64,000 nucleotides of DNA. It comes from an uncultured Alphaproteobacteria bacterium (GTDB lineage: Bacteria > Pseudomonadota > Alphaproteobacteria > Micavibrionales > Micavibrionaceae). The first letter of the stretch is position 1; each line of letters starts with the position of its first letter. This document shows, piece after piece, positions 38,189 through 47,221 of this stretch. The position numbers and the translations under genes are program-made. The notes under the pieces were generated by a model. The model saw only the letters and a program-made list of their open reading frames with translations, was not told the origin of the DNA and searched no databases. The stretch spans positions 17,958 through 81,957 of the forward strand of contig CALHAW010000003.1 in the NCBI GenBank assembly GCA_937934135.1. Reading direction: 5' to 3'.

Positions 38189-38401
38189 ATGTCGCCTGAC
38201 TGTTTTACTAAAACATCTCTTTCATAATTACCCTCAAAAACTTGCACAAATGGACATTTTCTCTCTTTGAGGCATTGCAAAGCAGGTTTAAATCCTTTAA
38301 ATAGAGTACAAATTTTATGGATGTTATGTCCCCCGCCAAATGGGTGTGACTGCAACCTTAAGAAGAATTAAGTGAAGCAGAATTTTAAAGGGTAATACAA
38401 A

Positions 38402-39148
38402 GTGGCAAATCCGATTAAACAATTTGTTATTGAGAATAAAGTAGATCTAAGCATCGGTGGTATTGATGTTTCTTTCACAAATTCTGCCTTGTGGATGGCT
38501 ATCGGCTTTGTTGTTTCTGTCACTTTCTTGATGATCGCCAGCAGTAAAAAATCAATGGTTCCGGGACGAATCCAAATCTTAGGGGAAATGCTCTATATGT
38601 TTATTGCCGATATGGTCCGTAATACGATTGGGCCAAAAGGAACACGCTATTTTCCCTTTGTTTTCACGCTATTTGTCTTCGTTCTTATGGGTAACATGCT
38701 AGGTTTGATGCCTTATTCTTTCACCTACACCAGCCACTTGGCCGTTACAGGTGGCTTGGCGCTACTTATCTTTGCGATGGTGATTATCTTTGGTTTATTC
38801 AATCACGGCTTTAAATTCTTTACCTTATTCGCCCCCCCTGGTGTGCCATGGTTTATTTACCCTGTTTTGGTACCGATAGAGATTGTCTCTTTCTTTGTGC
38901 GCCCCCTTACCCTTGCGGTTCGTCTATTTGCAAATATGATGGCCGGTCACATTATGTTAAAAGTGGTCGCTGGCTTTGCCGCAGGCACGGCTACTATGGG
39001 TGTGGGGTATCTTGCGCTGGGCGCGTTCCCTGTCATCATTAACATGATGCTGATTGCGTTTGAGCTTTTGGTCGCAGCAATTCAGGCTTATGTTTTCGCA
39101 ATTTTAACATGTGTTTATTTGAAGGATACAGTTGATCTTCATCATTAA
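38402..39148 (+). CDS. atpB: F0F1 ATP synthase subunit a
   Basis: Proton-channel subunit of 248 residues with five to six transmembrane helices. The essential Arg lies in RPLTLAVRLFANMMAGH. Start is GTG 38402 preceded by AAAGGG. The upstream gap contains CTTAA-GAAGAA-TTAAG (38357-38372), a small inverted repeat of unknown meaning. Standard order atpI-B-E-b'-b. Confidence 0.96.
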   Translation: MANPIKQFVIENKVDLSIGGIDVSFTNSALWMAIGFVVSVTFLMIASSKKSMVPGRIQILGEMLYMFIADMVRNTIGPKGTRYFPFVFTLFVFVLMGNMLGLMPYSFTYTSHLAVTGGLALLIFAMVIIFGLFNHGFKFFTLFAPPGVPWFIYPVLVPIEIVSFFVRPLTLAVRLFANMMAGHIMLKVVAGFAAGTATMGVGYLALGAFPVIINMMLIAFELLVAAIQAYVFAILTCVYLKDTVDLHH

Positions 39149-39228
39149 TTTTGCGATATAAATTTTTGATATAATTATGGTTTTTAATTTTTAATAATTT
39201 CATTTAACTAAAAAGAAGGAAAAGAAAA

Positions 39229-39453
39229 ATGGATGTAGATGCAGTAACAATTTTGGCAGGAGCGCTTGTTGCGTTACCCGCACTCGGCGCGGCGATTGGT
39301 TTGGGACTTTACACGGCTGCTTATGCTGCCGGTGTTGCACGTAACCCTGATGCTAAACCACAGCTTGATGAAAAATTCTTCATCGTTTTGGCGTTTATTG
39401 AAGCCCTTGGGATTATCCCAATCGGTATCGGCGCTGCACTTCTCTTCGGTTAA
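39229..39453 (+). CDS. atpE: F0F1 ATP synthase subunit c
   Basis: A 74-residue hairpin of the rotor ring. Helix 1 is glycine/alanine rich (GAAIGLGLYTAAYAAG), the polar loop is ARNPDAKPQL, and helix 2 carries the ion-binding carboxylate Glu58 in AFIEALGI. The residue after Glu is Ala and there is no Gln in helix 1 at the Na+ position, indicating a proton-driven enzyme. A strong AAGGAAAAG ribosome binding site is present. Confidence 0.97.
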   Translation: MDVDAVTILAGALVALPALGAAIGLGLYTAAYAAGVARNPDAKPQLDEKFFIVLAFIEALGIIPIGIGAALLFG

Positions 39454-39462
39454 GAGCAGTTT

Positions 39463-40191
39463 ATGATCGGTAAAATCGAGAAAATAATAGCAACATTATC
39501 GCTGTCTTTGATGGCGGTAATGATTGTGGCCTCTCCCCTTTCTGCGGAAACACCTATCCATGACATCGATATTCAGGATAAGTTTCAGACCGTTGAAACT
39601 CTGAATAATGCTGTCGTACAAACAAAAGCGCATGGTGATGCTTATGATGCAGGCCATCATAAAGCAGATAAAGAGATTGATGGCCTCCCTCAGCTCGATT
39701 TTACAACCTACACACCACAGCTTTTCTGGATGTTTGTGTTCTTTTCTTTGCTCTATATTATTTTCGCAAAGAAAGCCTTACCCGAAATTTCAGGAACGAT
39801 TGAAGGACGTAAAAATCATATTCAATCTGACCTCGAAGCGGCAGAAAAATTAACAGCAGACGCAGATAACGTTCATGATGCTTACAATCAAGGCTTAGTC
39901 GAGGCACAAAATGCCGCCAATAAGACTATTCAAACAATGGAAGACAAAATGAAAGTTAAGGTCGAAAAGGCAATGAATGATTTTGCTATACGCTCCACAG
40001 AAGAGATTCAAAATGCGGAAGATCGTATCATTGCTGCAAAACAGGCCGCGATGAAAGACATGAATAAAATTGTCACGGATGTGACGGCAGAAGCTGTTGA
40101 AAAAATTATTGGACAGTCCGCTGATAAAGCCGCCGTTCAATCAACCGTTGAAATGTTAAACGAACAACAACCAAAAGCAAAGGCTGCCTAA
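39463..40191 (+). CDS. atpG: F0F1 ATP synthase subunit b' with N-terminal leader
   Basis: Peripheral-stalk subunit of 242 residues. The membrane helix lies at about 85-102 (PQLFWMFVFFSLLYIIFAKKALPEI), followed by the coiled-coil stalk. It carries an extra 75-80 residues in front, beginning with a signal-peptide-like stretch (LSLSLMAVMIVASPLSAE) and a His/Asp-rich segment, so the mature N-terminus may be generated by cleavage. Ten bp after atpE and 3 bp before atpF. Confidence 0.9.
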   Translation: MIGKIEKIIATLSLSLMAVMIVASPLSAETPIHDIDIQDKFQTVETLNNAVVQTKAHGDAYDAGHHKADKEIDGLPQLDFTTYTPQLFWMFVFFSLLYIIFAKKALPEISGTIEGRKNHIQSDLEAAEKLTADADNVHDAYNQGLVEAQNAANKTIQTMEDKMKVKVEKAMNDFAIRSTEEIQNAEDRIIAAKQAAMKDMNKIVTDVTAEAVEKIIGQSADKAAVQSTVEMLNEQQPKAKAA

Positions 40192-40194
40192 GCT

Positions 40195-40689
40195 ATGATG
40201 GATATTCTTGCACATGACACCAGCCTTTGGGTTGCTATCTCTTTTGTTATTTTTGCCGCTATTATTTTTGTACTAGGTCGTAAATCTGTTACCGCCAGCT
40301 TAGATTGCAAAATCGAAGAAATTAAAAGTGAAATTGAAAATGCAGAACGTCTTCGCGTTGAAGCGCAAGAATTGCTCGCGCAATATCAACGTAAACAGCG
40401 CGATGCCGAAAAAGAAGCGGGCGAAATGCTAGAACATGCAAAAAAACAAGCAAAGCAACTTAAAAAGGATGCTGAAAAAGAGCTCGCTGTCAGTATGGAT
40501 CGCCGTGAAGATCAGTTAGCAGAACGCTTAAAACGCATTGAAGAAAACGCAATTTCAGAAATTCAAAGCCACGCCGCAGACTTGGCCGTAACGGCATCCC
40601 AAGAAATGATTATTAAAACATTGGATGATACATTAAACGCATCCCTCAATGAGAAAACAATCAAGGGCATTGCAAAGCAAATTAATTAA
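40195..40689 (+). CDS. atpF: F0F1 ATP synthase subunit b
   Basis: A 164-residue stalk subunit with one N-terminal transmembrane helix (LWVAISFVIFAAIIFVLGRK) and a long Glu/Lys/Gln-rich coiled coil (AERLRVEAQELLAQYQRKQ). Normal length for alphaproteobacteria. It ends the F0 cluster; the F1 genes are not in the window, matching the split F0/F1 operons of the group. ATG 40198 is an equivalent start. Confidence 0.94.
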   Translation: MMDILAHDTSLWVAISFVIFAAIIFVLGRKSVTASLDCKIEEIKSEIENAERLRVEAQELLAQYQRKQRDAEKEAGEMLEHAKKQAKQLKKDAEKELAVSMDRREDQLAERLKRIEENAISEIQSHAADLAVTASQEMIIKTLDDTLNASLNEKTIKGIAKQIN

Positions 40690-40751
40690 GCTTTTAATAG
40701 TGAAGCCTCTCAAATATAGGGCGCGCCATTTAAGATCTTAAAAGGGTACAT

Positions 40752-41378
40752 ATGCCTTCACTCTTCACTCCCCCTACTTTATTTGACGCGCCGCGTTGGA
40801 ATGGTATGCGCATTGGTCTCCTTGGTGGATCGTTCAACCCGCCTCATGCTGGTCACCTTCATATAGCCCGCATTGCCAAAGCAAAATTAGGGCTTGATTG
40901 TATATGGTGGATTGTCACCCCACAAAACCCGCTGAAAGATACAAAAAATATGGCGCCTTATACGGAACGCTATCAGAATGTTTCTACTATGCTGGAGCAT
41001 AAACCTCACCAAATTCCGACCCATATTGAGGCTATGCTTGGCACGCAATACACATTTCAAACGATTGAAGGGTTGCGCGCCACCTACCCTAAAACAGATT
41101 TTGTTTGGGTTTGCGGCATGGATAACGCCCATATCTTCCATAAATGGGATCGATGGCAAGATATTATTCAGATCATGCCTATGACGTTTATTGCCCGCCC
41201 GCCTGCTCATAACCTTGTTCAAGGATGCCCTTTGCGTCAAACACGCCATGTGCCACATCATTTTACAACGGCTGGGCGTAAAACAGACCTTAAAAACCCC
41301 GGTATTTACTGGATAAAGGGCAATAAAATGCTCGATATCTCCTCAACACAAATAAGAAAAAATAAGAAAAATCAATAA
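40752..41378 (+). CDS. nadD: Nicotinate-nucleotide adenylyltransferase
   Basis: NAD biosynthesis enzyme adenylating nicotinate mononucleotide; 208 residues. The nucleotidyl-transferase motif GGSFNPPHAGHLHIA and the C-terminal ISSTQIRK are both intact, with TPQNPLKD and WVCGMDNAHIFHKW between. An N-terminal extension of about 20 residues before MRIGLLGG may mean the start is at ATG 40806. It heads the nadD-rsfS-rlmH-envC-ctpA block. Confidence 0.95.
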   Translation: MPSLFTPPTLFDAPRWNGMRIGLLGGSFNPPHAGHLHIARIAKAKLGLDCIWWIVTPQNPLKDTKNMAPYTERYQNVSTMLEHKPHQIPTHIEAMLGTQYTFQTIEGLRATYPKTDFVWVCGMDNAHIFHKWDRWQDIIQIMPMTFIARPPAHNLVQGCPLRQTRHVPHHFTTAGRKTDLKNPGIYWIKGNKMLDISSTQIRKNKKNQ

Positions 41379-41466
41379 CTTAGATGTGTTAACGCTGTAT
41401 ATTCATTGTCTGTTAATCGAATCCGCGATATAATAAATTAATGGAGCAACCATTCTATATAGTATT

Positions 41467-41507
41467 AAACCGACTTTCTGATTGATTTCAGAGGCCGGTT
41501 TTTTTAG
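41467..41507 (+). terminator. Rho-independent terminator after nadD
   Basis: AAACCG (41467-41472) pairs with CGGTTT (41496-41501), with an inner TCTGA/TCAGA stem, and is followed by a run of T. It lies in the 222-bp gap between nadD and rsfS, which otherwise appears non-coding. Confidence 0.75.
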
Positions 41508-41600
41508 TTTTTTACTAAGAATAAGCCAAGAGACTGAATAGAAAAAAGGAGACACAATATTATAAACAGCACATCGAAGGGGCATCTTAAACTGTCCGAT

Positions 41601-41975
41601 ATGAAAGACCTTGTTTTACAATCCATTGATGATGATAAAGGGTTCGACGTTCAAACCATTTCACTCAGTCAACAAGTCAAAGATGAAGACAGCGCCATTC
41701 ACGATTCCTCCCTCGCTGATTATATTATTATCGCCTCTGGTACTTCCACCATGCAAATTAAATCTATTGCGACTAAATTAAAAGACCGCCTCAATGCGCG
41801 CGGTATTAAAGACATCCGCATTGAAGGACTCATGCAATCTGATTGGGTTGTGGTTGATATAGGCGATATTGTCGTACATCTATTTCGCCCCGAAGTGCGT
41901 GAATTTTATAACATTGAAAAAATGTGGAACATGCCAACCCCCACCGCTTCCCATGATGATCTTATTACAGCTTAA
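41601..41975 (+). CDS. rsfS: Ribosome silencing factor RsfS
   Basis: A 124-residue protein that binds L14 and blocks subunit joining in poor nutrient conditions. The family core is seen in DSSLADYIIIASGTSTMQIKS, IEGLMQSDWVVVDIGDIVVHLF and REFYNIEKMW. It is separated from nadD by a terminator, so it likely has its own promoter, and is followed by rlmH after 39 bp as in most bacteria. Confidence 0.95.
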   Translation: MKDLVLQSIDDDKGFDVQTISLSQQVKDEDSAIHDSSLADYIIIASGTSTMQIKSIATKLKDRLNARGIKDIRIEGLMQSDWVVVDIGDIVVHLFRPEVREFYNIEKMWNMPTPTASHDDLITA

Positions 41976-42014
41976 GCTCTTTTACTAAAGCCGATAATCT
42001 GTCATCCTGATGGA

Positions 42015-42452
42015 ATGTTCAGCGCTATAGATCTTATTGTTATTGGCAGGATGAAGAAGAACTCTGTTTTTCTTCCGCCATTTGAAGAATATAAAAAACG
42101 CCTCAAAACAAAATTAAGCGTGATTGAGCTTGAAGGACATTCCCAAAAAAAAGAGCTGGAAAAAATCGTCACTAAAATTGATAACAACGCCGCGCTTTTG
42201 GTGCTTGATGAAAAAGGGAAATCTTACCCCAGCATAACGCTCGCTCAAACACTCGATGGATTTGAACAAACAAAGCTTCAAATCATTATTGGCGGTGCGG
42301 ATGGCTTAAATAATGATATTAGGAAAAAGGCAGATATCATCATGTGTTTTGGCCAACAAACATGGCCCCACATGATGGTGCGCGTAATGATGATGGAACA
42401 GCTTTACCGTGCGCAACAAATCCTTTCCAATCACCCATATCATCGGGAATAA
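42015..42452 (+). CDS. rlmH: 23S rRNA (pseudouridine-1915-N3)-methyltransferase RlmH
   Basis: SPOUT-class methyltransferase of 145 residues, slightly shorter than E. coli. The SAM-binding knot is IIGGADGLN, and the C-terminal QLYRAQQILSNHPYHRE is the strongly conserved end of the family. It uses SAM from MetK. Seven bp before the envC-like gene. Confidence 0.96.
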   Translation: MFSAIDLIVIGRMKKNSVFLPPFEEYKKRLKTKLSVIELEGHSQKKELEKIVTKIDNNAALLVLDEKGKSYPSITLAQTLDGFEQTKLQIIIGGADGLNNDIRKKADIIMCFGQQTWPHMMVRVMMMEQLYRAQQILSNHPYHRE

Positions 42453-42458
42453 TAAGGA

Positions 42459-43643
42459 ATGCGATTCCTTTCTCTACTTATCGTTGGTTTATTAATCACG
42501 GCGCAGGCGCCTATCCCAAACGCGCACCCTACGCAGGAAATTGAAAAACAACGCCAAAGCACCGCAGAAAAGGAAAAGCGCCTAAAAGCAGAAATGCGCG
42601 CTCTTAAAAATAAGTTAAAAGGCACACAAGATACCATGGTCAGTGTTGCGGGTGATATCCAATCGAATGAGCGCGTTTTACTTAAATTAGAATCACAAAT
42701 AGATAAGAAGAACGCCGAACAAGCGGCGCTAGAAGCGGAGCTTGATAAAGACAAAGCCGCACTCTCTAATTTAGTGCTGGCGTTAACGCGCGTACGGAAC
42801 GTTCCCCCTGAAGCCTTAATTGCCCGCCCAGGCACGCCCTTGAAAACCGCCCAAAGCGCCCTGCTTTTAAACTCTATTTTGCCCTCCCTTTACAGCCGCG
42901 CCGATAGCCTCCGCGCCAATTTAGAAATATTAAACACCCTTACCTTGTCTTTAGAAGATGATAGAACCAGAGCCTTAATCACCGCAAAAAAGCTGGAAGA
43001 TAATCATACAAAGCTTGCCGCTCTTATGGCGTCGCGTAAAAATCTCTATGTTCAGACAACTAAAGACCATAAAAAGCAGCAAGCGGAATTAAAGCGAATC
43101 TCCGCGCAGGCAACAAATTTACGCGATCTCGTCAATCGTATCGAAAAGAAACAACAGGCAGAGGATAAAGCCCGCGAGCAACGCGCCCAACAGGTAAGCG
43201 TTGCCCCCTCCACACGCGCCTATCAACGCACCCCTATTCCAAAGACGGGCGCGGCGCAGCTTCCGGTATCGGGCGTTATAACTGCAACCTATGGCAGCAC
43301 AGATGAAATTGGCGCCATTGCAAAGGGATTAAAAATCACAAGCCGGTCAAAGGCGCTTATTGTTGCGCCCATGGGCGGTGTGGTTGATTATACAGGCCCT
43401 TTCAAAAATTATGGGAATATAGTGATCTTGCGGCATAAAAATTCTTACCACAGCCTTATTGCGGGATTGGATAAAATCGATACAATCGTGGGGCGTGCCG
43501 TTAATGCGGGAGAGCCGATTGGAAAAATGCCAGCCAAAGCAATAAACGGTGCTTCCGATAATGCCCAACCTGCCTTATATTATGAATTACGTTATAAAGG
43601 GCGTCCGGTAAACCCTTCTAAAAAAATATCCGGCCTTAAATAA
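42459..43643 (+). CDS. envC: EnvC-like murein hydrolase activator
   Basis: A 394-residue periplasmic protein: signal peptide, long coiled coil (about 30-240, Lys/Glu/Ala rich), and a C-terminal LytM/M23 domain (about 280-390). The zinc ligands of active LytM enzymes are degenerate: where HLHFE is expected the sequence reads ALYYELRY. This is the pattern of EnvC, which activates amidases instead of cutting peptidoglycan itself. It precedes ctpA as in many alphaproteobacteria. Confidence 0.92.
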   Translation: MRFLSLLIVGLLITAQAPIPNAHPTQEIEKQRQSTAEKEKRLKAEMRALKNKLKGTQDTMVSVAGDIQSNERVLLKLESQIDKKNAEQAALEAELDKDKAALSNLVLALTRVRNVPPEALIARPGTPLKTAQSALLLNSILPSLYSRADSLRANLEILNTLTLSLEDDRTRALITAKKLEDNHTKLAALMASRKNLYVQTTKDHKKQQAELKRISAQATNLRDLVNRIEKKQQAEDKAREQRAQQVSVAPSTRAYQRTPIPKTGAAQLPVSGVITATYGSTDEIGAIAKGLKITSRSKALIVAPMGGVVDYTGPFKNYGNIVILRHKNSYHSLIAGLDKIDTIVGRAVNAGEPIGKMPAKAINGASDNAQPALYYELRYKGRPVNPSKKISGLK

Positions 43644-43661
43644 ATAAAAGAAAGATTAGTA

Positions 43662-45014
43662 ATGCGCTTTTTCCTTGTTTTAATATTCTTATTCACCGCT
43701 CCTTTCTCTGTCATGGCACAAGAAGACAATAGAACAGCCGGTGACGCGTCTGAAACAGCAGATAAAAAACCACAAACAAAGGAAGAAACCTATCGCCAGC
43801 TGGGGCTTTTTGGCGATGTTTTTGCTCGTGTTCGTGCGCAATATGTTGAAGAAGTAGGTGATGAAGATCTTGTTGAAAATGCGATTCAAGGAATGCTCAC
43901 CAGCCTCGATCCACATTCTTCTTATTTAGATGATGATGATTTCAAAGATATGCAAGTGCAAACGCGCGGCGCGTTCGGCGGCCTTGGTATCGAAGTCACC
44001 ATGGAAAATGGCTTTGTAAAAGTTGTCTCCCCCATTGACGGCACACCGGCCTATGATGCAGGTGTTCAATCAGGTGATTTCATCACCCATTTGGATGAAG
44101 AACCCGTACTTGGCCTTTCTTTGGCCGAAGCCGTCGATAAAATGCGCGGCAAAGTTGGCGTTCCTATTACAATCACTGTTATCCGTGAAGGCGCGGACGA
44201 GGCCATGGATATTGAAATCGTGCGGGACATCATCAAAATCCAATCTGTTAAAAGCCGTGTTGAAGAAGATGATATTGGGTATTTGCGTATTACAACATTT
44301 AACCAAAACACCATGCCAGGTTTGAAAAAAGCCATTGAAAATATTCAAAAAGAAAGTGATGACAAATTAATCGGGTATGTTCTGGATCTACGTAACAATC
44401 CAGGCGGCCTTTTGGATCAGGCGATTGCCGTTTCTGATGCCTTTCTTGATAAGGGAGAAATTGTTTCTACCCGTGGCAGAAATGAAAAAGACACAAAACG
44501 TGATAACGCAACAAAAGGGGATTATCTAAATGGTAAACCAATGGTTGTTTTGATTAATGGTGGTTCTGCTTCTGCTTCTGAAATTGTTGCAGGCGCGCTT
44601 CAGGATCATAACCGCGCCATTATCTTGGGTGAACAATCCTTTGGCAAAGGTTCTGTCCAAACAATCGTTCCTCTTCCTGGCCATGGCGCAATGCGTTTAA
44701 CAACGGCGCGTTATTACACGCCTTCTGGTCGCTCTATTCAGTCTGAAGGCATTACGCCCGATATTGAAGTGAAGCCAGCTACGTTAGAAGAACTTGGCGG
44801 ACGTAGTAGAACACGTGAAGGTGACTTACGCGGCGCCCTTAAAAACGAAGACAAAGATAAAGAAAGTAATAAATCAAAGAAAAAACTGGATGCTTTAAAA
44901 GATAAAGAAGAGGCAGAAGACGACAAGCCTCAAGATTATCAACTTATTCGTGCGATTGATCTGTTACGCGGTATTATTTTGTACGGGGAACAGGTGCAAC
45001 AGGCTCAAAAATGA
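43662..45014 (+). CDS. ctpA: Carboxyl-terminal processing protease (S41, CtpA)
   Basis: Periplasmic serine protease of 450 residues. Signal peptide to VMAQ, a PDZ domain (GLGIEVTMENGFVKVVSPIDGTPA), and the S41 catalytic domain with the nucleophile Ser in NGGSASASEIVAGAL and Lys in GEQSFGKGSVQT. A Lys/Glu/Asp-rich C-terminal segment of about 40 residues follows the protease domain. It overlaps the next ORF by 4 bp. Shares processing of cell-wall hydrolases with EnvC. Confidence 0.95.
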   Translation: MRFFLVLIFLFTAPFSVMAQEDNRTAGDASETADKKPQTKEETYRQLGLFGDVFARVRAQYVEEVGDEDLVENAIQGMLTSLDPHSSYLDDDDFKDMQVQTRGAFGGLGIEVTMENGFVKVVSPIDGTPAYDAGVQSGDFITHLDEEPVLGLSLAEAVDKMRGKVGVPITITVIREGADEAMDIEIVRDIIKIQSVKSRVEEDDIGYLRITTFNQNTMPGLKKAIENIQKESDDKLIGYVLDLRNNPGGLLDQAIAVSDAFLDKGEIVSTRGRNEKDTKRDNATKGDYLNGKPMVVLINGGSASASEIVAGALQDHNRAIILGEQSFGKGSVQTIVPLPGHGAMRLTTARYYTPSGRSIQSEGITPDIEVKPATLEELGGRSRTREGDLRGALKNEDKDKESNKSKKKLDALKDKEEAEDDKPQDYQLIRAIDLLRGIILYGEQVQQAQK

Positions 45015-46303
45015 GCAACTTTAAATCTCAACTCACCGAAGAAATTGAAAAACGCGGCCTATCTGAACAGGCCGCGGAAACAAGTGACGTGAAGAAAAAA
45101 CCTAAACTTAAGAAGGAAAAAACACCCAAAAAAGAGAAAACGCCCAAGGTAAAAAAAGCGAAAAGTTCTAAATCTAAAGAACCTAAAATAAAAAGCAAAA
45201 AATCTGCCATACCGTTTTCTTTTACGTCTTTCTTCATTGCTCTTATTCTGGGGCTTGTCTTCCTTTGCGCTTTCATGGCCTATTTATATTTTAATGCAGA
45301 AAAAACTGCTGCTAATATGGAAGCCAAACTCCCTACCAAAACCGCCCTCGTCAATAAAGAAACAAGCGTTAATATCGAGGATGCCCAACCCGTATTGCGG
45401 ATGCAGCCCGTGGTAAGCGCCCCAACGGACGAAACCACGCCTACTGCTAACTCAACGCCAATAAAACAAAAAACTGATGAAACAGAGCAAACCGCAAGCG
45501 ATACACAAATCGCGCCTTTTACGGGCTTGTTCCAAAACACAGATTTTGGCTTATTGCCTCGTATCAATAAAGAAAATGGTATGACGGCATTTCAGGCCTA
45601 TAAAAAACCAACAACCGTCAATCAAAACAAACCCTCCATTGCTTTCATTGTTACGGGGCTGGGCATTAATAACAAACAAACCAATACCCTCATTAACGAT
45701 ATACCAGATAATGTAACGTTGGCTTTTTCCCCTTACGGCATCACTGTTAAAAAATTAATGATGCAGGCCCGTCAGGCGGGACATGAAACATGGCTGTCAT
45801 TGCCCCTTCAAACAAAAGACTTCCCCCTACAAGATCCTGGCCCTCTTGCCATTTTAAATGCGGCAAATATCCGCCAAAATCAGGCACGGCTCAATACTGT
45901 GATGGGTAAGGCGGCGGGTTATGTTGGGTTTATCACAGAAAAAGATCATATATTCCGCAGTGAAGATGCACGGACAAACCCCATCTTTAAAGAAATTTTT
46001 GACCGTGGCCTCTCTATCATCGATAGCAATAACCAATCCATTAATTTTGTTGGTCAATTAGCCGAACGCAATGGCCGCCCATATGGCCAAAATAATTTCT
46101 GGTTAGACGAAGATCTAAGCCCCCTCGCCCTTAATCAACGCCTCCGTCAAGCGCTGGAATATAGTAAAAGCACTGGCGGTGCGACTGTCATGTTACGTCC
46201 CTACCCCTCAAGCCTTAAAACGCTTAATAAATTTTTAGACTCTGTTGCTGCGCGAGATTTCAATATTGTTCCTGCCTCGGCCTTGGTTAAAGATGATGGC
46301 TAA
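45011..46303 (+). CDS. Divergent polysaccharide deacetylase family protein (DUF610)
   Basis: A 430-residue inner-membrane protein. A Lys-rich cytoplasmic N-terminus (about 1-70, many KKPK/KEKTPK repeats), one transmembrane helix (FTSFFIALILGLVFLCAFMA), a Pro/Thr-rich linker, and a C-terminal domain (about 205-430) with IAFIVTGLGINNKQT, HETWLSLPLQTKDFP, DPGPLAI and a Ser-Gly-rich end typical of the divergent deacetylase family. No catalytic HxxxxH zinc motif is obvious. Activity is unknown. ATGA overlap with ctpA. Confidence 0.85.
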   Translation: MSNFKSQLTEEIEKRGLSEQAAETSDVKKKPKLKKEKTPKKEKTPKVKKAKSSKSKEPKIKSKKSAIPFSFTSFFIALILGLVFLCAFMAYLYFNAEKTAANMEAKLPTKTALVNKETSVNIEDAQPVLRMQPVVSAPTDETTPTANSTPIKQKTDETEQTASDTQIAPFTGLFQNTDFGLLPRINKENGMTAFQAYKKPTTVNQNKPSIAFIVTGLGINNKQTNTLINDIPDNVTLAFSPYGITVKKLMMQARQAGHETWLSLPLQTKDFPLQDPGPLAILNAANIRQNQARLNTVMGKAAGYVGFITEKDHIFRSEDARTNPIFKEIFDRGLSIIDSNNQSINFVGQLAERNGRPYGQNNFWLDEDLSPLALNQRLRQALEYSKSTGGATVMLRPYPSSLKTLNKFLDSVAARDFNIVPASALVKDDG

Positions 46304-46769
46304 AAACACTTTAAATAATCGTCCCTACCGCCCTTGCGTTGGTATCGCCTTATTTAACAAAGACGGTAAAGTCTTCGTTGGTGAACGCATAGACACACCT
46401 GGCGCATGGCAAATGCCACAAGGGGGTATTGATCAAGGTGAAAATATAAAAATCGCTGCCTTACGTGAATTGAAAGAAGAAATAGGCACAAATAACGCCC
46501 GCCTTCTAACCATATTGCCCGATACTATTAAATATGATTTACCCGCCCCTCTCAAAGATACACTCTGGAATGGTAAATATGCTGGACAAGAGCAAACATG
46601 GGTTGCCATGCAATTTGAAGGCAAAGACACAGACATTATCTTGGATGCGGATGAGCGCCCAGAATTTTCAAAATGGCAATGGGTCAAAATAGAAGAAACG
46701 CTCGACTTAATCGTCCCCTTCAAACGCGATGTCTATAAACAAGTCATCACGTCACTTCGCCAGACTTAA
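46296..46769 (+). CDS. rppH: RNA pyrophosphohydrolase RppH
   Basis: Nudix hydrolase of 157 residues that removes 5' pyrophosphate from mRNA. The Nudix box G-x5-E-x7-REUxEExGU is complete in GGIDQGENIKIAALRELKEE, with YRPCVGIALFN at the N-terminus and ERPEFSKWQW near the end typical of RppH. ATG 46296 overlaps the upstream stop by 8 bp (46293 is possible). Its 3' end overlaps tail-to-tail with the EamA-like gene by 23 bp. Confidence 0.95.
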   Translation: MAKNTLNNRPYRPCVGIALFNKDGKVFVGERIDTPGAWQMPQGGIDQGENIKIAALRELKEEIGTNNARLLTILPDTIKYDLPAPLKDTLWNGKYAGQEQTWVAMQFEGKDTDIILDADERPEFSKWQWVKIEETLDLIVPFKRDVYKQVITSLRQT

Positions 46770-47205
46770 AAACTAAAATAAGAAAAATCCCCACAACACA
46801 GAGCGCAATACCCGCCCACTGTATTGGGTTCACTTTTTCTCCTAAAAAATAAACACCCAGTATTGCCGTAAAAACAGTTCCACCTGCGCGGACATACCCT
46901 AATAATACACCAACATCTGCCCCCGCCTGTAAGGCACGAACATACGCCCATGTATCAACCAACATAAAAAATGCAACCAATAATACAAAAATTCCCAAAT
47001 ATTTATTCTCAAGAATGACAGATACAGTGCCTAGCAACTCGTTCCGTGCAACGAGAATAGTCCCCGATAACAACAAGATAGCAAGAGAAGTGCAAAACAA
47101 AACTTGTACATCAGATAGATGTGACGAAATACTCTTCATAAACATGGGCGCTATGCTCATGCTAAATAAAATAATAGTTGCGTAAATAAAGATGCTAAGA
47201 TTCAT
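46747..47205 (-). CDS. Half-size EamA/DMT-family membrane protein
   Basis: A 152-residue protein with four to five hydrophobic helices, corresponding to a single EamA repeat (LGYVRAGGTVFTAILGVYFLGEKVNPIQWAGIALCVVGIFLILVF at the C-terminal half). Full DMT transporters have two such repeats, so it probably dimerises, as small multidrug-resistance-type proteins do. Substrate unknown. It lies 16 bp downstream of tolB, where pal would be expected. Confidence 0.8.
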   Translation of the reverse strand: MNLSIFIYATIILFSMSIAPMFMKSISSHLSDVQVLFCTSLAILLLSGTILVARNELLGTVSVILENKYLGIFVLLVAFFMLVDTWAYVRALQAGADVGVLLGYVRAGGTVFTAILGVYFLGEKVNPIQWAGIALCVVGIFLILVFKSGEVT

Positions 47206-47221
47206 GAATCAAAATTGACGG

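Noticed and set aside
38357..38372. TTAA-N6-TTAA upstream of atpB as a CtrA box
   Set aside because: CtrA full sites have a 7-base spacer; here it is 6, and the site is simply a small inverted repeat.
41403..41585. A 60-codon reverse-strand frame between nadD and rsfS
   Set aside because: It contains the nadD terminator hairpin and T-run, has no family resemblance and no convincing ribosome binding site.
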